From: Cognatundibacterium crateris
GTDB lineage: Bacteria; Pseudomonadota; Gammaproteobacteria; Burkholderiales; Burkholderiaceae_D
Reading direction: 5' to 3'
NCBI RefSeq assembly: GCF_010078235.1
Contig: NZ_JAABOS010000003.1
Location: forward strand, 1 to 64,000
Length of the DNA stretch: 64,000 nucleotides
Of this stretch, positions 1-10,857 are shown in pieces (the first letter of the stretch is position 1; each line of letters begins with the position of its first letter). Made by a program: the position numbers and the translations under genes. The notes under the pieces are model-generated. The model had not been told where the DNA came from. It ran no database searches and saw only the letters and a program-made list of their open reading frames with translations.

Positions 1-154
1 GATTATGAAGCTTAGCCCGCTTTGTGTCAACACCCTTCGATGAATTATGCTGAAATCCCTTAAAAGCAGGTGTTGAGTGTCTCGTCTTTGTTGAAATCGC
101 AGGTTTGAGATACGCCGCTATAGTTGCTATATATAAGAAAGATTTCGGTAGGGA
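1..154. other. intergenic, nothing recognised
   Basis: This is the sequence beyond the stop codon of the DUF1631 gene. I see no convincing coding frame, RNA gene or terminator with a T-tract. Confidence 0.5.
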
Positions 155-2671
155 TTAACTACTCTGTCCATGCGACTCAAGGTGATCTGCAGTCCGTATC
201 ATCATCGTAATGACCCGCTCAAACGCGGGACCAGGTTCAATCAGTCTTGCCTGACTGCGGCTAACTTGTTGCAGCAGATACTTCTGCTCTGCGATGACAG
301 GTTCGCTCACGCCTGAAACACTGAGCACCAAAGCGCAAGCCTGAGGGTCGATCCAGTGCAGGCAGGCACGTCTGGCATTTCCCCCATACTGTATTTCCAG
401 CGGTGTACCGGAAACCAGTTTTTCCAGTATTGGCTTGGGATTGAATGATTTGCCTGGCCTCGAGGCGGCAGGAATTGATGAGGCGTCGGCATTGTGCACT
501 TCTGATTCCACATAACGGATAGTCAAATCAATTTCTTCGGTCACAGCACTCAGAAAAGGACGGATCGCTGCATATTCTCCGCTCAGGTCTCCTTCACTAC
601 ATAACAGCGGTATATGTCTGAGTAATAGCGCAAACCGGTTCTGCAACTCCACCTGGCTAAGTACCGCCCCGCCTGCCGTCGCCGTGTTCAGGGCTTTTTG
701 ATGTGCATCGTTCAGCCAGCCATATAATGCATTTTGCTTAAAATTATTCCAGTTAAGCAATTCCAGTCCCTGCTGCAGGCAACTTTTCAGTTCTGGCAGC
801 TTATCAGCCAGCAGTTGCCTGTCCTCATCCCCAGGCTTGGGCTGGATACTCCAGATGACATCCGGAACAAAGGCACAAAAGCGCTGCATTTGGGCTTCAC
901 TCTGCCGTGCCGCCAGCAAAATTGCTCTTGCCCACTCCAGTTCCAGAAAATTTTTGAATTGCTGCGCAAGCGGAATATCCGCCAATGGCCGGGCAATCAG
1001 CAAAGAAAGCCGGCTCTGCTCCTGATAACGCAGCTGGGCTTCTTCTACCGACTTAACAGCACGCCGGATCGCTTTATCCTGGACGCGTAGTTCTTTCTCT
1101 ACATAAATTTCAAACCGTGAATGAATTCTTTCGAATAAACCCGGCACTTCACAGTCATGTCGCGCCAGCGTCTTAAAGATTTTCGCAATTTCTGCTTCGA
1201 ATTCACGCTCAGTGGCACGATGGGCAGTGACTGCCAGCATCACGCTTGCGATGCGGCTCAGTAGCAATCTGGCGGGATGCCGTGGAGCGAGCACAAAACT
1301 GCTATCCATCAAGGCTAATTGCAAGAACAAAAATTGCAGTCTGGCAAAGCTCTGCTTGAGCTCAGGTGTAATCAGCGTGTCGGCGAACATACTCTCAAAC
1401 AGCATGCTGATCACATCTATCATCATTCGCTGCTCAGGTTTGTCTGTTAGCGCAAGCAAATTCTGACGTTGCTCGACAAGCAAATTACGCAGATCTCCGC
1501 GTGCATTGCGTAAGTCAGTCGTATCCGTTATCCATTGCTTATGCATCTTACCCAGAAGCTTCAGCAACACCGACTGGCTGGCAAAACGTTCCGACGCCAA
1601 CATGCCGGATGTCGCCGTTTCAGACTGTAATTCTTTAAGTAAAGGAAGGAGTGCAGAAGGAAAACTTAAATCCTGAGTTTTGGTACTTCCAGTCGGGCTC
1701 AGAAACTGGGTATAACCAGACCCCTCGGGGAAGCGTCCATCATCTTTACCGAAAATTCTTCGTAATACATCACCCAGTGCGAACTTGTCAGACTTCCAGC
1801 TAAACTCGCTGTCGTTCAACTGTCCCTCATTATTTAGTTCAGCACAGGCAGCTCGCCCACGCTGTAAGCTGATAAAGTCCTTGAGGCTGGGAATGGATGA
1901 CATCGTCATCGAGGGAAAACCTGACGCTGCCGCAACCACCGCCGCCCGACCATAATGTGACGCCGTATTTGCAAATGCCGAATGTCCGAATCTGCCGCCT
2001 ACTGTGTTCGAGACATCAGGCGTTTTATTCACCTTCAGCACCAGCTTTGCCTCCACACCCTGTCGTGCCAGATCTGCATTCACCTGTTGATAAATGTCGG
2101 CAATACTACGTCCCAATGCTTCACTGAGCTGTATCACCATCAGATTTGCAATGTCGGGCTCAAAGCGCATGCTCTCGATAGCTTGCTCTATACAACGTGC
2201 AAAGATATAGGGACGGAATGGATTTTCACGTTCGCGTATGTCTTCCTGACCAAACAATGTGGAAATACGCAGATTCAGTTCATTCAACTGCTGGTCCGCC
2301 TGATTGCGTAACAATGTGGTGATGCTGTTGAAACGCAGCGTTTCTTCGAAACTCAGAGAATCCAGCAAAGACAAGGAGTCCGCCTGCTGCGTAAGGATAT
2401 TACTGGTTGGGCGGAAATGGGCGTAACTGGTTTCCAGACCCCGATCAAGCAACATACGCAGAAAGAACTGCATTTTTTCAAGGATAGCTTGCCGTTTTTC
2501 CTGCAAGTAATAGCGCGTTTGAAAAACGGTTGCCTGCTCGACTGCTGACGAGCTGGAGCTGGCCTTAGCAAACAAAGCCTCTATCGCGTGTGGAACCAGA
2601 TTTTCTATGGCAGTCTGAAAAGACTGTTCAAGAACCTGTCGAGACGCACCCAATACTTCGCGCGGCACCAT
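155..2671 (-). CDS. DUF1631 family protein
   Basis: This encodes an 838-residue protein that I assign to the DUF1631 family, long and mostly helical proteins of beta- and gammaproteobacteria whose function is not established. It has no signal peptide or membrane segment and looks cytoplasmic. The N-terminal ~130 residues are helical, the middle (about 200-400) is low-complexity and polar, and the C-terminal ~100 residues look like a small beta-rich domain (around HWIDPQACALVLSVSG). The start MVPREVLG is the first ATG of the open frame; no strong ribosome binding site is visible. It is the last gene of the leftward run LysM-dprA-smg-topB, separated from topB by 175 bases, so it may have its own promoter. 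The family call is confident; no function should be read into it. Confidence 0.85.
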   Translation of the reverse strand: MVPREVLGASRQVLEQSFQTAIENLVPHAIEALFAKASSSSSAVEQATVFQTRYYLQEKRQAILEKMQFFLRMLLDRGLETSYAHFRPTSNILTQQADSLSLLDSLSFEETLRFNSITTLLRNQADQQLNELNLRISTLFGQEDIRERENPFRPYIFARCIEQAIESMRFEPDIANLMVIQLSEALGRSIADIYQQVNADLARQGVEAKLVLKVNKTPDVSNTVGGRFGHSAFANTASHYGRAAVVAAASGFPSMTMSSIPSLKDFISLQRGRAACAELNNEGQLNDSEFSWKSDKFALGDVLRRIFGKDDGRFPEGSGYTQFLSPTGSTKTQDLSFPSALLPLLKELQSETATSGMLASERFASQSVLLKLLGKMHKQWITDTTDLRNARGDLRNLLVEQRQNLLALTDKPEQRMMIDVISMLFESMFADTLITPELKQSFARLQFLFLQLALMDSSFVLAPRHPARLLLSRIASVMLAVTAHRATEREFEAEIAKIFKTLARHDCEVPGLFERIHSRFEIYVEKELRVQDKAIRRAVKSVEEAQLRYQEQSRLSLLIARPLADIPLAQQFKNFLELEWARAILLAARQSEAQMQRFCAFVPDVIWSIQPKPGDEDRQLLADKLPELKSCLQQGLELLNWNNFKQNALYGWLNDAHQKALNTATAGGAVLSQVELQNRFALLLRHIPLLCSEGDLSGEYAAIRPFLSAVTEEIDLTIRYVESEVHNADASSIPAASRPGKSFNPKPILEKLVSGTPLEIQYGGNARRACLHWIDPQACALVLSVSGVSEPVIAEQKYLLQQVSRSQARLIEPGPAFERVITMMIRTADHLESHGQSS

Positions 2672-2846
2672 ACATTTCCCAATGCAAAATTGTTATTGAG
2701 AACAATATACCGAACATGCTTAGGAATTAGCAAATTTTGCTGAGATAACTGTATGTTCTGAACTGCTTTAGCCGCGCGGCCGGGCCAGGCTGGAACGACA
2801 GTCGTCCGCAAGCTGACCGCTTGCGGACGACAGAGATGAAAGCGAA

Positions 2847-5426
2847 TCAGGCCGCTTTCTTTTTACGTACGGCTGGTTTCTTGACTGTGGCTGGCGCGTC
2901 GGTCTCAGCCGTCGCTGCTTTCGCCTTGGCTGTTTTTGCAGGTGCTTTAGCTTTGCGCTCTTCAAATTCAAAACCTATCTTGCCATCTTTAGCGCGCACC
3001 AAAAACGCCTTGAATGGCCGACGCGTACGTTGGGAAATGAAGCCAGGTAATAAATCGGTTTTTCCATCCACCAGCAATTTCACCATTTGTTCCGGCAAAA
3101 TTTCCTGTTGCAAAATAATCCGGCCACTGCGGAAATCGCAGGCCTTAGGCTTGGCCACGGTTTTTTCACAAACGTACGCCAGACCCATTTCATACACACC
3201 ACTAGCGCATTTAGGGCAAGGTCCCAAAGCTGTCTGCTGGGAAAAATCAACGCCTTCGGCATCTTCGTCGTCGTCCTGACTTTGACCAAAGTCGAATTCC
3301 AGCTTCAGATTATTGTGCTCGGTATCAGCGACAATTTTCAAAATCGCAGCAAACGGTCTGCCCATTTTTGAGCGGAAGCCTTGCAAAGGTCCGATCTCCC
3401 GCTTAGCCAGCAGCTCTTCCACTTCCGCAACCTCAAACTGACGGCTGCCCGGTACTTTACTCATAGAGAAACTACATTGGGTACAGGCAAAGCGACGGTA
3501 ATTCTCTTTGACCACGCCACCACAATGTGGGCAAGGTGTCTGCAAAGTCGCATAATCACCAGGTATGGTGTCGTTGTCATATTCTTTGGCACGCTTGACG
3601 ATGATCTGCGTCATCTGGGCAATTTCGCGCATGAATTCATCACGGCTGATTTTGCCTTTTTCCATTTGCGACAGCTTGTATTCCCATTCACCGGTCAGCT
3701 CTGGCGACGTCAGCTCATCCACACCTAAGCCACGCAGCAAGGTCATCAACTGAAATGCCTTGGCCGTCGGCATCAGTTCGCGTCCTTCACGCAGCAAGTA
3801 TTTTTCAGTGAGTAAACCTTCAATAATGGCGGCACGCGTGGCTGGTGTACCCAGACCCTTACCTGCCATGGCCTCACGTAACTCACCATCATCTACCAGC
3901 TTACCCGCACCTTCCATTGCGGACAGTAAAGTCGCTTCTGAATAACGGGCTGGCGGCTTGGTGAACAGGCCGTGCGCCTGGACTTCTTCGGTAATGACTT
4001 TCTCACCTTTAGCAACCGGCACCAGCGTACCTTTGCCATCACCGTCTTTTTCTTCCAGCGCTTCTTTGCCGTAAATTGCCAGCCAGCCAGCCTGGGTCAT
4101 GACCTTGCCTTCAGTTTTGAACTGATGGCCGGATACCTCAGTAATACGAGTCGTGACCTGGAATTCTGCCGCCGGGAAGAAGACCGCCATAAAGCGGCGT
4201 GTGACTAAGTCATACAATTTCTGTTCAGGCTCAGACAGATTTTTCGGTGCCTGGCCAGTCGGGATAATCGCAAAGTGATCACTGATCTTGCTGTTATCAA
4301 AAATCCGCTTATTCGGCTTGACCCAGCTATTTTTCAAAATCTGTGCCGCAAATTGCTGATAATTATGATTTTCTGAAATATTTTCCAGTGTCTGCCTGAT
4401 GGTCGGCAGATAGTCTTCCGGCAAATGACGGGAATCGGTACGCGGATAAGTTAATACCTTATGCTTTTCATACAAGGCCTGCGCCAGCCCCAGCGTGTTT
4501 TTTGCGGAGAAGCCGAATTTGGCATTCGCTTCACGTTGCAAGCTGGTCAGATCAAACAAAGCCGGCGCCATCTGGGTTGCCGGTTTAGATTCTTCACTGA
4601 CATTACCCTGGCGACTACGGCAAGCGGCGACGATAGACTCTGCTGCCGCTTTACTCCACAAACGCTCGGCTTTCTTTTCCGTATCGTGCTCGTCTTTTTT
4701 GAAATTCGGATCGAGCCAGCGGCCTTCGTAAATACCGGCGGCACAGACAAATTCCGCACGTACTTCCCAAAAATCACGGGAGACGAATTTCTTAATCTTT
4801 TCTTCGCGTTCCACCACGATGGACAGCGTTGGCGTCTGCACGCGGCCGACCGTAGTCAGATAAAAGCCGCCTTCTTTTGAATTAAAGGCCGTCATCGCAC
4901 GGGTACCATTGATACCAATCAGCCAGTCAGACTCGGAACGGCAGCGCGCCGCATCCGCCAGCGGCAACATGTCGGCATCACTGCGTAACTTGTGAAAGCC
5001 ATCGCGTATCGCGGTTGGCGTCATCGATTGCAGCCACAAGCGCTGCACTGGCTGTTTGGCCTTGGCATGCTGGGCGATCAGACGAAAAATTAACTCACCT
5101 TCGCGGCCCGCGTCACAGGCGTTGATGAGTTGGCTGACATCTTTACGCTTGATCAGCTTAGTCAGCACTTTCAGGCGCGACTCGGTTTTTGCAATCGGGT
5201 TCAGCGCGAAATGCGGGGGAATCATCGGCAAATGGGTGAAGCTCCATTTACCGCGTTTGACGTCATATTCTTCCGGGACCGTAATTTCCAGCAAATGACC
5301 GACTGCTGAAGACAAGACATAATCATCAGATTCAAAAAAGTCATCATGCTTGGTAAATCCCCCCAAAGCTTTCGCTATGTCAGCGGCGACAGAAGGTTTT
5401 TCGGCAATGATGAGCGTTTTTGTCAT
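2847..5426 (-). CDS. topB: DNA topoisomerase III
   Basis: Type IA topoisomerase that cuts one DNA strand through a 5'-phosphotyrosine link, decatenates and helps resolve replication intermediates with RecQ-type helicases. The 859 residues begin with the Toprim domain (IIAEKPSVA at 5-13, DAGREGE at 105-111). The catalytic tyrosine is Y327 in LTYPRTDSRH, matching E. coli TopB Y328. The C-terminus carries two four-cysteine zinc ribbons (CPHCGG...CTQC and CPKC...CEK...C) and ends in a Lys/Ala-rich basic tail, probably a DNA-binding extension. The length is larger than E. coli TopB (653 residues) because of these ribbons, as is usual for chromosomal betaproteobacterial copies. It follows smg with a 164-base gap in the same direction. 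Confidence 0.96.
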   Translation of the reverse strand: MTKTLIIAEKPSVAADIAKALGGFTKHDDFFESDDYVLSSAVGHLLEITVPEEYDVKRGKWSFTHLPMIPPHFALNPIAKTESRLKVLTKLIKRKDVSQLINACDAGREGELIFRLIAQHAKAKQPVQRLWLQSMTPTAIRDGFHKLRSDADMLPLADAARCRSESDWLIGINGTRAMTAFNSKEGGFYLTTVGRVQTPTLSIVVEREEKIKKFVSRDFWEVRAEFVCAAGIYEGRWLDPNFKKDEHDTEKKAERLWSKAAAESIVAACRSRQGNVSEESKPATQMAPALFDLTSLQREANAKFGFSAKNTLGLAQALYEKHKVLTYPRTDSRHLPEDYLPTIRQTLENISENHNYQQFAAQILKNSWVKPNKRIFDNSKISDHFAIIPTGQAPKNLSEPEQKLYDLVTRRFMAVFFPAAEFQVTTRITEVSGHQFKTEGKVMTQAGWLAIYGKEALEEKDGDGKGTLVPVAKGEKVITEEVQAHGLFTKPPARYSEATLLSAMEGAGKLVDDGELREAMAGKGLGTPATRAAIIEGLLTEKYLLREGRELMPTAKAFQLMTLLRGLGVDELTSPELTGEWEYKLSQMEKGKISRDEFMREIAQMTQIIVKRAKEYDNDTIPGDYATLQTPCPHCGGVVKENYRRFACTQCSFSMSKVPGSRQFEVAEVEELLAKREIGPLQGFRSKMGRPFAAILKIVADTEHNNLKLEFDFGQSQDDDEDAEGVDFSQQTALGPCPKCASGVYEMGLAYVCEKTVAKPKACDFRSGRIILQQEILPEQMVKLLVDGKTDLLPGFISQRTRRPFKAFLVRAKDGKIGFEFEERKAKAPAKTAKAKAATAETDAPATVKKPAVRKKKAA

Positions 5427-5590
5427 TTCGGAATTCTCGGATGGTTTGGTACTGCAAATGTCGAATTTGCAACATTTATTGCAAAATAAGCGTAAGACTA
5501 ACCTAAATTAGCGCGCAATAATAATCGGAGCTGGCAAGAAACCGCAATGCAGACCAGATTTTTGCGGGAAATCTTTCGTAAAAGAAAGGA

Positions 5591-6055
5591 TTAATGTAAA
5601 AGCCGGGGTTCATTGTCGTCATCTGACAACAATAACTCGTCAAACATTAACATGTCGGGCTCTGCGCCCTGACTCCACAGCATCATCAGCACGATAATGC
5701 GCAGCTTTTCCAAAGGCAGGGGGGATTCATTCACTGCCAGCGCACGCTCAATCACAATCTCACGCTGATGGAAACTTAATAAGCCTGCAGATTCCAGAAA
5801 CTGTATAAATCCTATCGCCTGAGGACCCAACACCCGCATCTCCGATTGCGCATAGATACGGAATCCGGTTGAGGTCTGTACCGGCATCTGTGCTTTATCG
5901 GAGGTGGTGGCGAGTCCGGTCAGCCAGTCTATCGCCTCAGAAATTTCATCTTCAGGGAAACCAACCGCAGAGAGTTTTTTGACCAGCGCCACCGTATCGG
6001 GGCAAGCTTCGGGCCGATAATACGTTTCGTAGAGGTATACAAGAATATCAAACAT
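5591..6055 (-). CDS. smg: Smg family protein (DUF494)
   Basis: A 154-residue cytoplasmic protein of the Smg/DUF494 family, found next to dprA/smf in many beta- and gammaproteobacteria; its biochemical role is unknown. I start it at [10 protein letters not shown] because that is the conserved N-terminus of the family. The frame is open for a further 49 codons upstream, but that stretch is Cys/Arg-rich and unlike the family. The sequence is helical with an acidic C-terminus ([16 protein letters not shown]). It lies between dprA (106 bases upstream) and topB in the same orientation, the classical dprA-smg-topB order. Confidence 0.93.
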   Translation of the reverse strand: MFDILVYLYETYYRPEACPDTVALVKKLSAVGFPEDEISEAIDWLTGLATTSDKAQMPVQTSTGFRIYAQSEMRVLGPQAIGFIQFLESAGLLSFHQREIVIERALAVNESPLPLEKLRIIVLMMLWSQGAEPDMLMFDELLLSDDDNEPRLLH

Positions 6056-6161
6056 GCGTCTACTGTATCTGTTGCTTTGCTTGGGCACAAGTCCCTGTGC
6101 GCAGATTATACGTATCAAGTCAGCGCTACCCGGCGCACAGCGGCAGCTTGCTTCCAAAAAA

Positions 6162-7265
6162 TCAACACAAACGTCGTACCAGCCCACCTGGTAAAGTCTC
6201 AACCATACCGGATAATTCCAGCTCCAGTAACTGCGCCTGTAAGCTGGCTAAATCCATCCCTGTTCTTACCCCCAGCTCGTCCAGCGGTACCGGGTCATAG
6301 GCAAGCTGCTGCAATAGCGCGCTGGCAGGTTCCGAATCACACGAGTCCGGATTCAGCGGCGCTTGAGCACCTGAGCCTGCAACCGCATCAAACCAGGCCA
6401 GCTCTTCCAGAATGTCTTGCGCGGACTCCACCAGTTTCGCCCCCTGTTTAATCAATTGATGGCAGCCCTTGGCCAGCGGAGAATGTATCGAGCCAGGTAT
6501 CGCAAAGACTTCCCGCCCCTGCTCTGCTGCCAGCCTGGCCGTGATCAGTGAACCCGATTGGGCGGCGGCCTCCACCACCAGTACCCCGGCCGATAAACCA
6601 GAGATGAGTCGGTTACGGCGTGGAAAATTCCCGGCGATGGCAGGCGTTCCAAGTGAGTATTCACTAATGACGCATCCTTTATCTGCTATGGATTTTTCTA
6701 AATTCATATGGCGGGCAGGATAAACAATGTCGACACCGGTACCGACTACCGCAATGGTGGACCCGCGATGTGCTAAGGCCGCCTCGTGCGCTGCTGCATC
6801 GATGCCGGCCGCCATGCCGGAACTGATACAAATTCCTGCCTGCGAAAGATGCTCAGCAAACCAGCCGGCATTGCGCACTCCCTGCACGCTGGCGTTGCGA
6901 CTGCCCACGACACCCAGGCTGCGTGCGGATAACAGTTCGATACGGCCTTTCACATACAGCAGCAGCGGAGGATCAGGAATTTCGAGTAAAGCCGCCGGAT
7001 AAGCGGCATCCGCGAGTGTAATCAGGTGATGGGAAGTTTGCTGCAGCCAGGTTTCAGTTTGCTCGGCCAGACGTAGCAAGGAAGCTGAGGCCGGTGCCAG
7101 TAATGCATCTGCAAGCCTGGGAGAGACGATAGCAGTCAGCTGTGTTGTGCTGGCATTAAAAATTTGTGAGGGTAAGCCAAATGCTGCCAGTAAGCGTCGC
7201 GCTGTTTCCAGCCCGACGCCCTTGGTATGCTGCAAACGTAACCAGTAAAACCAGTCTGGCAACAA
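6162..7265 (-). CDS. dprA: DNA-processing protein DprA
   Basis: DprA/Smf (367 residues) binds incoming single-stranded DNA and loads RecA during natural transformation. The N-terminal helix-hairpin-helix-like region ([16 protein letters not shown]) is followed by the Rossmann-like DprA core. Conserved core motifs are visible: [47 protein letters not shown], and [19 protein letters not shown] then PGS. A C-terminal winged-helix-like (DML1) segment follows from about residue 300 ([20 protein letters not shown]). It lies 17 bases after the LysM gene and is probably co-transcribed with it. Presence of dprA is compatible with natural competence but does not prove it. Confidence 0.96.
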   Translation of the reverse strand: MLPDWFYWLRLQHTKGVGLETARRLLAAFGLPSQIFNASTTQLTAIVSPRLADALLAPASASLLRLAEQTETWLQQTSHHLITLADAAYPAALLEIPDPPLLLYVKGRIELLSARSLGVVGSRNASVQGVRNAGWFAEHLSQAGICISSGMAAGIDAAAHEAALAHRGSTIAVVGTGVDIVYPARHMNLEKSIADKGCVISEYSLGTPAIAGNFPRRNRLISGLSAGVLVVEAAAQSGSLITARLAAEQGREVFAIPGSIHSPLAKGCHQLIKQGAKLVESAQDILEELAWFDAVAGSGAQAPLNPDSCDSEPASALLQQLAYDPVPLDELGVRTGMDLASLQAQLLELELSGMVETLPGGLVRRLC

Positions 7266-7282
7266 AGCTCCTCCATTGATGC

Positions 7283-8398
7283 TTACTGCGGAGACTGCGC
7301 GATATCTCCTACTTTCACAAAGTCTGTGACTTGCATGACCAGGCCATAAGAAATCGTATCGAACACGCGGAAAATAAACACATGACCATATTGCTCATTC
7401 GGCAGTTTGATGAGGCGGTTAGCATCGGTACGGTCTTTCACAGTCGCACCATAACGCTGCAATGATAAAACGGTTCCCAGATCTAAGCCATGTTCGCGGC
7501 CACGGTTAATCGTCACAATCTGATTTTGACCGGCGACCGATACGCCGCCATAAACACTGACTATCCTGGCCTTAATTTCATCATAGGGTGGATGTGGCAC
7601 ATAACTCAGAATAGGCGTCGGTGGAATCGGCAACAAGCGGTCACCGACCGACATTTCCTCTTTCGAATTAACGACCATAAAGGTATGCACATCACCATTT
7701 TCATCCCCCTCGCGGTCCAGCTTGACCGTACCAACGAAGGCCGCTTCGTAACCAATAATATTGCCGTTTTCCGGGTCTTTCAGAGGAGTGCCGGGACGAA
7801 ACACCTGGAATGAGGTGCCGCCATCCAAATCACCACGCACATAGGCTTTTTCATTCTGGCCCAGATTGACTCGGCTTTCCGGGGCCGCCACGATACGCGG
7901 CGTGCGTTCCAGCGTGTTGATGTCAACCACCATAGGTTGCGATAAAAATGGCTCAATCGCCGAAGCCGGTATAGAGCGAATCGCATTCGCACCCAGTCCC
8001 TGCACACGTGCACGCGGCGATAATTTGATCGTCGCCAGGCCGCCCACCGTTCCATCACCGGAAGCATTCGCCAGACGCAAACGCTGGTTGACGCGATCAA
8101 AATAGACTATCTGTCCCGGATAGATCCAGTGCGGGTTGCGGATATCCTCTTTGTTCATGCCCCAAACCTGTGGCCAGCACCACGGATTCTGCAAGAAACG
8201 CGAAGAAATACCCCACAGCGTATCGCCGTTGACGACCACATGTTTGTCGGGCGCATCCGGCAGAAAGCTACATTTACTCTTGGCAGCGACGGCCTGAGCC
8301 TGTGCAATCGTCGCATCAGCCGGAGCCGCATGAGCAACTGCGGAGACGAGAGGAATGCCCGCAACGAGGAAGGCGGCGATTGTGCTAAACTTTTTCAT
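7283..8398 (-). CDS. LysM-domain cell-envelope protein
   Basis: This is a secreted or periplasmic peptidoglycan-binding protein of 371 residues from the chosen start. I start at MKKFSTIAAFLVAG (8398) because a GGATA ribosome binding site lies six bases upstream and a normal signal peptide follows, cleaved near AHA-AP. An in-frame start at 8479 would add 27 residues ahead of the signal peptide. After the signal comes one LysM motif (HVVVNGDTLWGISSRFLQNP ... NPHWIYPGQIVYF), then a ~250-residue region with no enzyme motif that I recognise. Homologues lie between def and dprA in many betaproteobacteria. It is divergent from def, with a 154-base shared promoter region. Confidence 0.9.
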   Translation of the reverse strand: MKKFSTIAAFLVAGIPLVSAVAHAAPADATIAQAQAVAAKSKCSFLPDAPDKHVVVNGDTLWGISSRFLQNPWCWPQVWGMNKEDIRNPHWIYPGQIVYFDRVNQRLRLANASGDGTVGGLATIKLSPRARVQGLGANAIRSIPASAIEPFLSQPMVVDINTLERTPRIVAAPESRVNLGQNEKAYVRGDLDGGTSFQVFRPGTPLKDPENGNIIGYEAAFVGTVKLDREGDENGDVHTFMVVNSKEEMSVGDRLLPIPPTPILSYVPHPPYDEIKARIVSVYGGVSVAGQNQIVTINRGREHGLDLGTVLSLQRYGATVKDRTDANRLIKLPNEQYGHVFIFRVFDTISYGLVMQVTDFVKVGDIAQSPQ

Positions 8399-8552
8399 GA
8401 ACATTATCCGATGCAAAATGCTGCAATCCGCAAACTGGCGAGTAGGCACTAGCTTGCAAAACTTGCCAAATTGAATCAAATTCTGCCCATAAATCCTTGA
8501 ACTAGCAAGAAAAACCGCGTAAACCTGTTTCCGGCTTGTTGCGAAAAATCTT

Positions 8553-9080
8553 ATGTCTATACTAAATATATTGTGTTATCCCGATCCACGTCTGCACACT
8601 GTGGCGAAACCTGTCACCGTATTCGATGACAAGCTGAAACAATTCATCGCGGACATGGCTGAGACTATGTACGACGCACCAGGTGTTGGCCTTGCAGCAT
8701 CGCAGGTCGATGTGCATGAACAAGTCGTCGTTATCGATGTTTCAGAGTCAAATGACCAGTTACAGGTGTTTATTAACCCTGAAATCACCTGGGCCAGCGA
8801 AGAAAAACGGGTTTACGACGAAGGTTGTCTGTCCGTTCCTGGCATCTATGATGGCGTCGAGCGCCCGGCGGAAGTCAAGGTTAAAGCGCTTGATGGCGAG
8901 GGGAAACCGTTTGAAATTCATTGCAAAGACTTGCTCGCAGTCTGTATTCAACACGAAATGGACCACTTAAAAGGCAAGGTTTTTGTTGAATATTTATCCC
9001 CGCTAAAACGTAACCGTATTAAAACAAAGTTACAAAAAGAAGAGCGCGAAAAACAACGGAATCAGGCTGGTCGTCGATGA
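8553..9080 (+). CDS. def: peptide deformylase
   Basis: Removes the N-formyl group from nascent proteins using an Fe2+ or Zn2+ ion. All three family motifs are present in the 175 residues: GVGLAAS (44-50), EGCLS with metal ligand C92, and QHEMDH with ligands H134 and H138 and catalytic E135. The C-terminus is Lys/Arg-rich. No clear Shine-Dalgarno precedes the ATG, but the start [14 protein letters not shown] fits the family. It overlaps fmt by four bases (ATGA), so the enzymes that add and remove the formyl group are translationally coupled. Confidence 0.97.
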   Translation: MSILNILCYPDPRLHTVAKPVTVFDDKLKQFIADMAETMYDAPGVGLAASQVDVHEQVVVIDVSESNDQLQVFINPEITWASEEKRVYDEGCLSVPGIYDGVERPAEVKVKALDGEGKPFEIHCKDLLAVCIQHEMDHLKGKVFVEYLSPLKRNRIKTKLQKEEREKQRNQAGRR

Positions 9081-10033
9081 AAGTCATTTTTGCAGGCACC
9101 CCGGAGTTTGCCGCAAGCGCGCTGGCGGCCATACACGCAGCAGGTTTTGAGATCCCGCTGGTACTGACTCAACCCGATCGTCCGGCTGGACGGGGCATGC
9201 AATTGCAGGCCTCTGCCGTCAAACAGTTTGCGCTCAGTCACAATTTGCCAGTGGCCCAGCCAGTCTCGCTGAAACTGGATGGAAAATATCCGGATGTGGC
9301 GCAAAGCGCACATGAATTGCTGCGCACTACCCCGCACGATGTGATGGTGGTTGCGGCCTACGGACTGATTTTACCTGTGTCGGTACTCAGCATTCCTCGC
9401 TTAGGCTGCCTGAATATTCATGGTTCTCTGTTACCGCGCTGGCGCGGTGCAGCGCCGATACATCGTGCTATAGAAGCTGGCGATGCAGAGACCGGCATCA
9501 CAATCATGCAGATGGAAGCTGGGCTGGACACCGGTCCTATGCTGCTGAAACAAAGTATGCCAATACTGGACAGCGACACCACTGGCAGCCTGCATGACAA
9601 ACTCGCCGGGCTGGGTGCGCAAATGATCGTCGATGCCTTACGTGCCTTACAACAAGATGGTCTGACTGCTACGGTTCAGCCTGAAGAAGGCGTCAACTAT
9701 GCGGCTAAAATCAGCAAGGAAGAAGCAGCGCTGAACTTTGCACTGCCAGCCACAGAACTGGCACGTAAAATCCGCGCTTTTACGCCCTTCCCTGGTACCC
9801 ATGCGCAATGCGCGGGTCAGACCATCAAAATCTGGGCTGCCAGGGTACTTCCGCTTCGGGGTAATCTGGCACCGGGCAGCATACTGAGTGCCCATCCTCA
9901 GCAAGGTATCGTTGTCGCTTGTGGCAAGGACGCATTGCAACTGACCGAATTGCAAAAACCTGGCGGCAAACGCTTACCTGCCCAGGAATTTTTGCAGGGA
10001 TTTCAATTCCCGACTGATGCAGTCTTTGCCTGA
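9077..10033 (+). CDS. fmt: methionyl-tRNA formyltransferase
   Basis: Transfers a formyl group from 10-formyl-tetrahydrofolate to initiator Met-tRNA. The 318 residues comprise an N-terminal formyltransferase domain with FAGTPEFAA at the start, the RPAGRGM loop that contacts tRNA, the catalytic [16 protein letters not shown] segment and AGLDTGPML, and then a C-terminal OB-like tRNA-binding domain from about residue 205. The start codon overlaps the def stop. Length and motifs are normal. The following 260 bases to the next gene hold no strong terminator, only a six-base-pair hairpin near 10048-10076. Confidence 0.97.
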   Translation: MKVIFAGTPEFAASALAAIHAAGFEIPLVLTQPDRPAGRGMQLQASAVKQFALSHNLPVAQPVSLKLDGKYPDVAQSAHELLRTTPHDVMVVAAYGLILPVSVLSIPRLGCLNIHGSLLPRWRGAAPIHRAIEAGDAETGITIMQMEAGLDTGPMLLKQSMPILDSDTTGSLHDKLAGLGAQMIVDALRALQQDGLTATVQPEEGVNYAAKISKEEAALNFALPATELARKIRAFTPFPGTHAQCAGQTIKIWAARVLPLRGNLAPGSILSAHPQQGIVVACGKDALQLTELQKPGGKRLPAQEFLQGFQFPTDAVFA

Positions 10034-10293
10034 TCCCTGGCGTCAAAGGCGGTGCAGCAGCCATGCAGCAACCGCCCCGTTTATTGCAGATGCAGCAAAA
10101 AAACGACAAAAGCAAGCAGAAAAGTCCCGCTTCACGCTTTGTTCCCTTTAAAAAATTTGTTTATTTCTTAGTGGACCGCAAAATATTTCGCCGAGGATAC
10201 TACTTGTTGTATTCTTCAAGACGAATTTAGCGTTTGCACCCTGTGTGGACGCGCATTAATGATTTCAGTTCTCTCAGGAATAAAGGTAAGGAA

Positions 10294-10857
10294 ATGAAGA
10301 AACTTCTTCCCGTTGCCATTGCAGGTATGCTGCTGGCGGGTTGCGCAAGTTCTAAATTCAGCAGCTATGCTGAAGCCGGTGCCACCAGAAATACGGATAT
10401 TCAAGCCAATGCATCTAACTGGTTACTGGTCGCCAAAGACGTAGCAGATAAGATCAAGCTGAACACGGATAAAATTGGCGCGCCGGTCTATGTCACGCCA
10501 CCAGCCAATTCCAGCAAGTTCGGCCAAACTTTTTATGAACAAGTTGTAACATCGCTGGTCAATCAGGGCGTGACTGTGCGTAAATTTAATGATGGCACGG
10601 CTCAAATTATTGATATCGACACACAGTTAGTGCGTTTTGTCCCGGAAAAACAAGCCAACCGACGCATTTTCGGTCTGACTTTAGGTTCTGGAAACGAAGT
10701 TCACGCTAACTATGAAGTGATTATTACGACTTCGCTGGTGAAGAACTCACAATTTGTCGCGCGCCGCACTGATGCATATCCAGTCAATGAATACGATGCG
10801 TCTTTATACAACAAAGATACGGATTTCAAATTTAAAGTTATCGGGGGCCAATTATGA
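10294..10857 (+). CDS. lipoprotein, unknown family
   Basis: A 187-residue predicted outer-membrane or periplasmic lipoprotein. I start it at the ATG at 10294, preceded by a GGTAAGGA ribosome binding site; translation from the open frame's first ATG (10234) would bury the signal. The signal peptide MKKLLPVAIAGMLLAGCASS has an LAGC lipobox, with C17 as the lipidated residue. The mature part is polar with alternating strands and no motif I recognise. It overlaps the next lipoprotein gene by four bases (ATGA), so the two are coupled and may act together. I do not assign a function. Confidence 0.8.
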   Translation: MKKLLPVAIAGMLLAGCASSKFSSYAEAGATRNTDIQANASNWLLVAKDVADKIKLNTDKIGAPVYVTPPANSSKFGQTFYEQVVTSLVNQGVTVRKFNDGTAQIIDIDTQLVRFVPEKQANRRIFGLTLGSGNEVHANYEVIITTSLVKNSQFVARRTDAYPVNEYDASLYNKDTDFKFKVIGGQL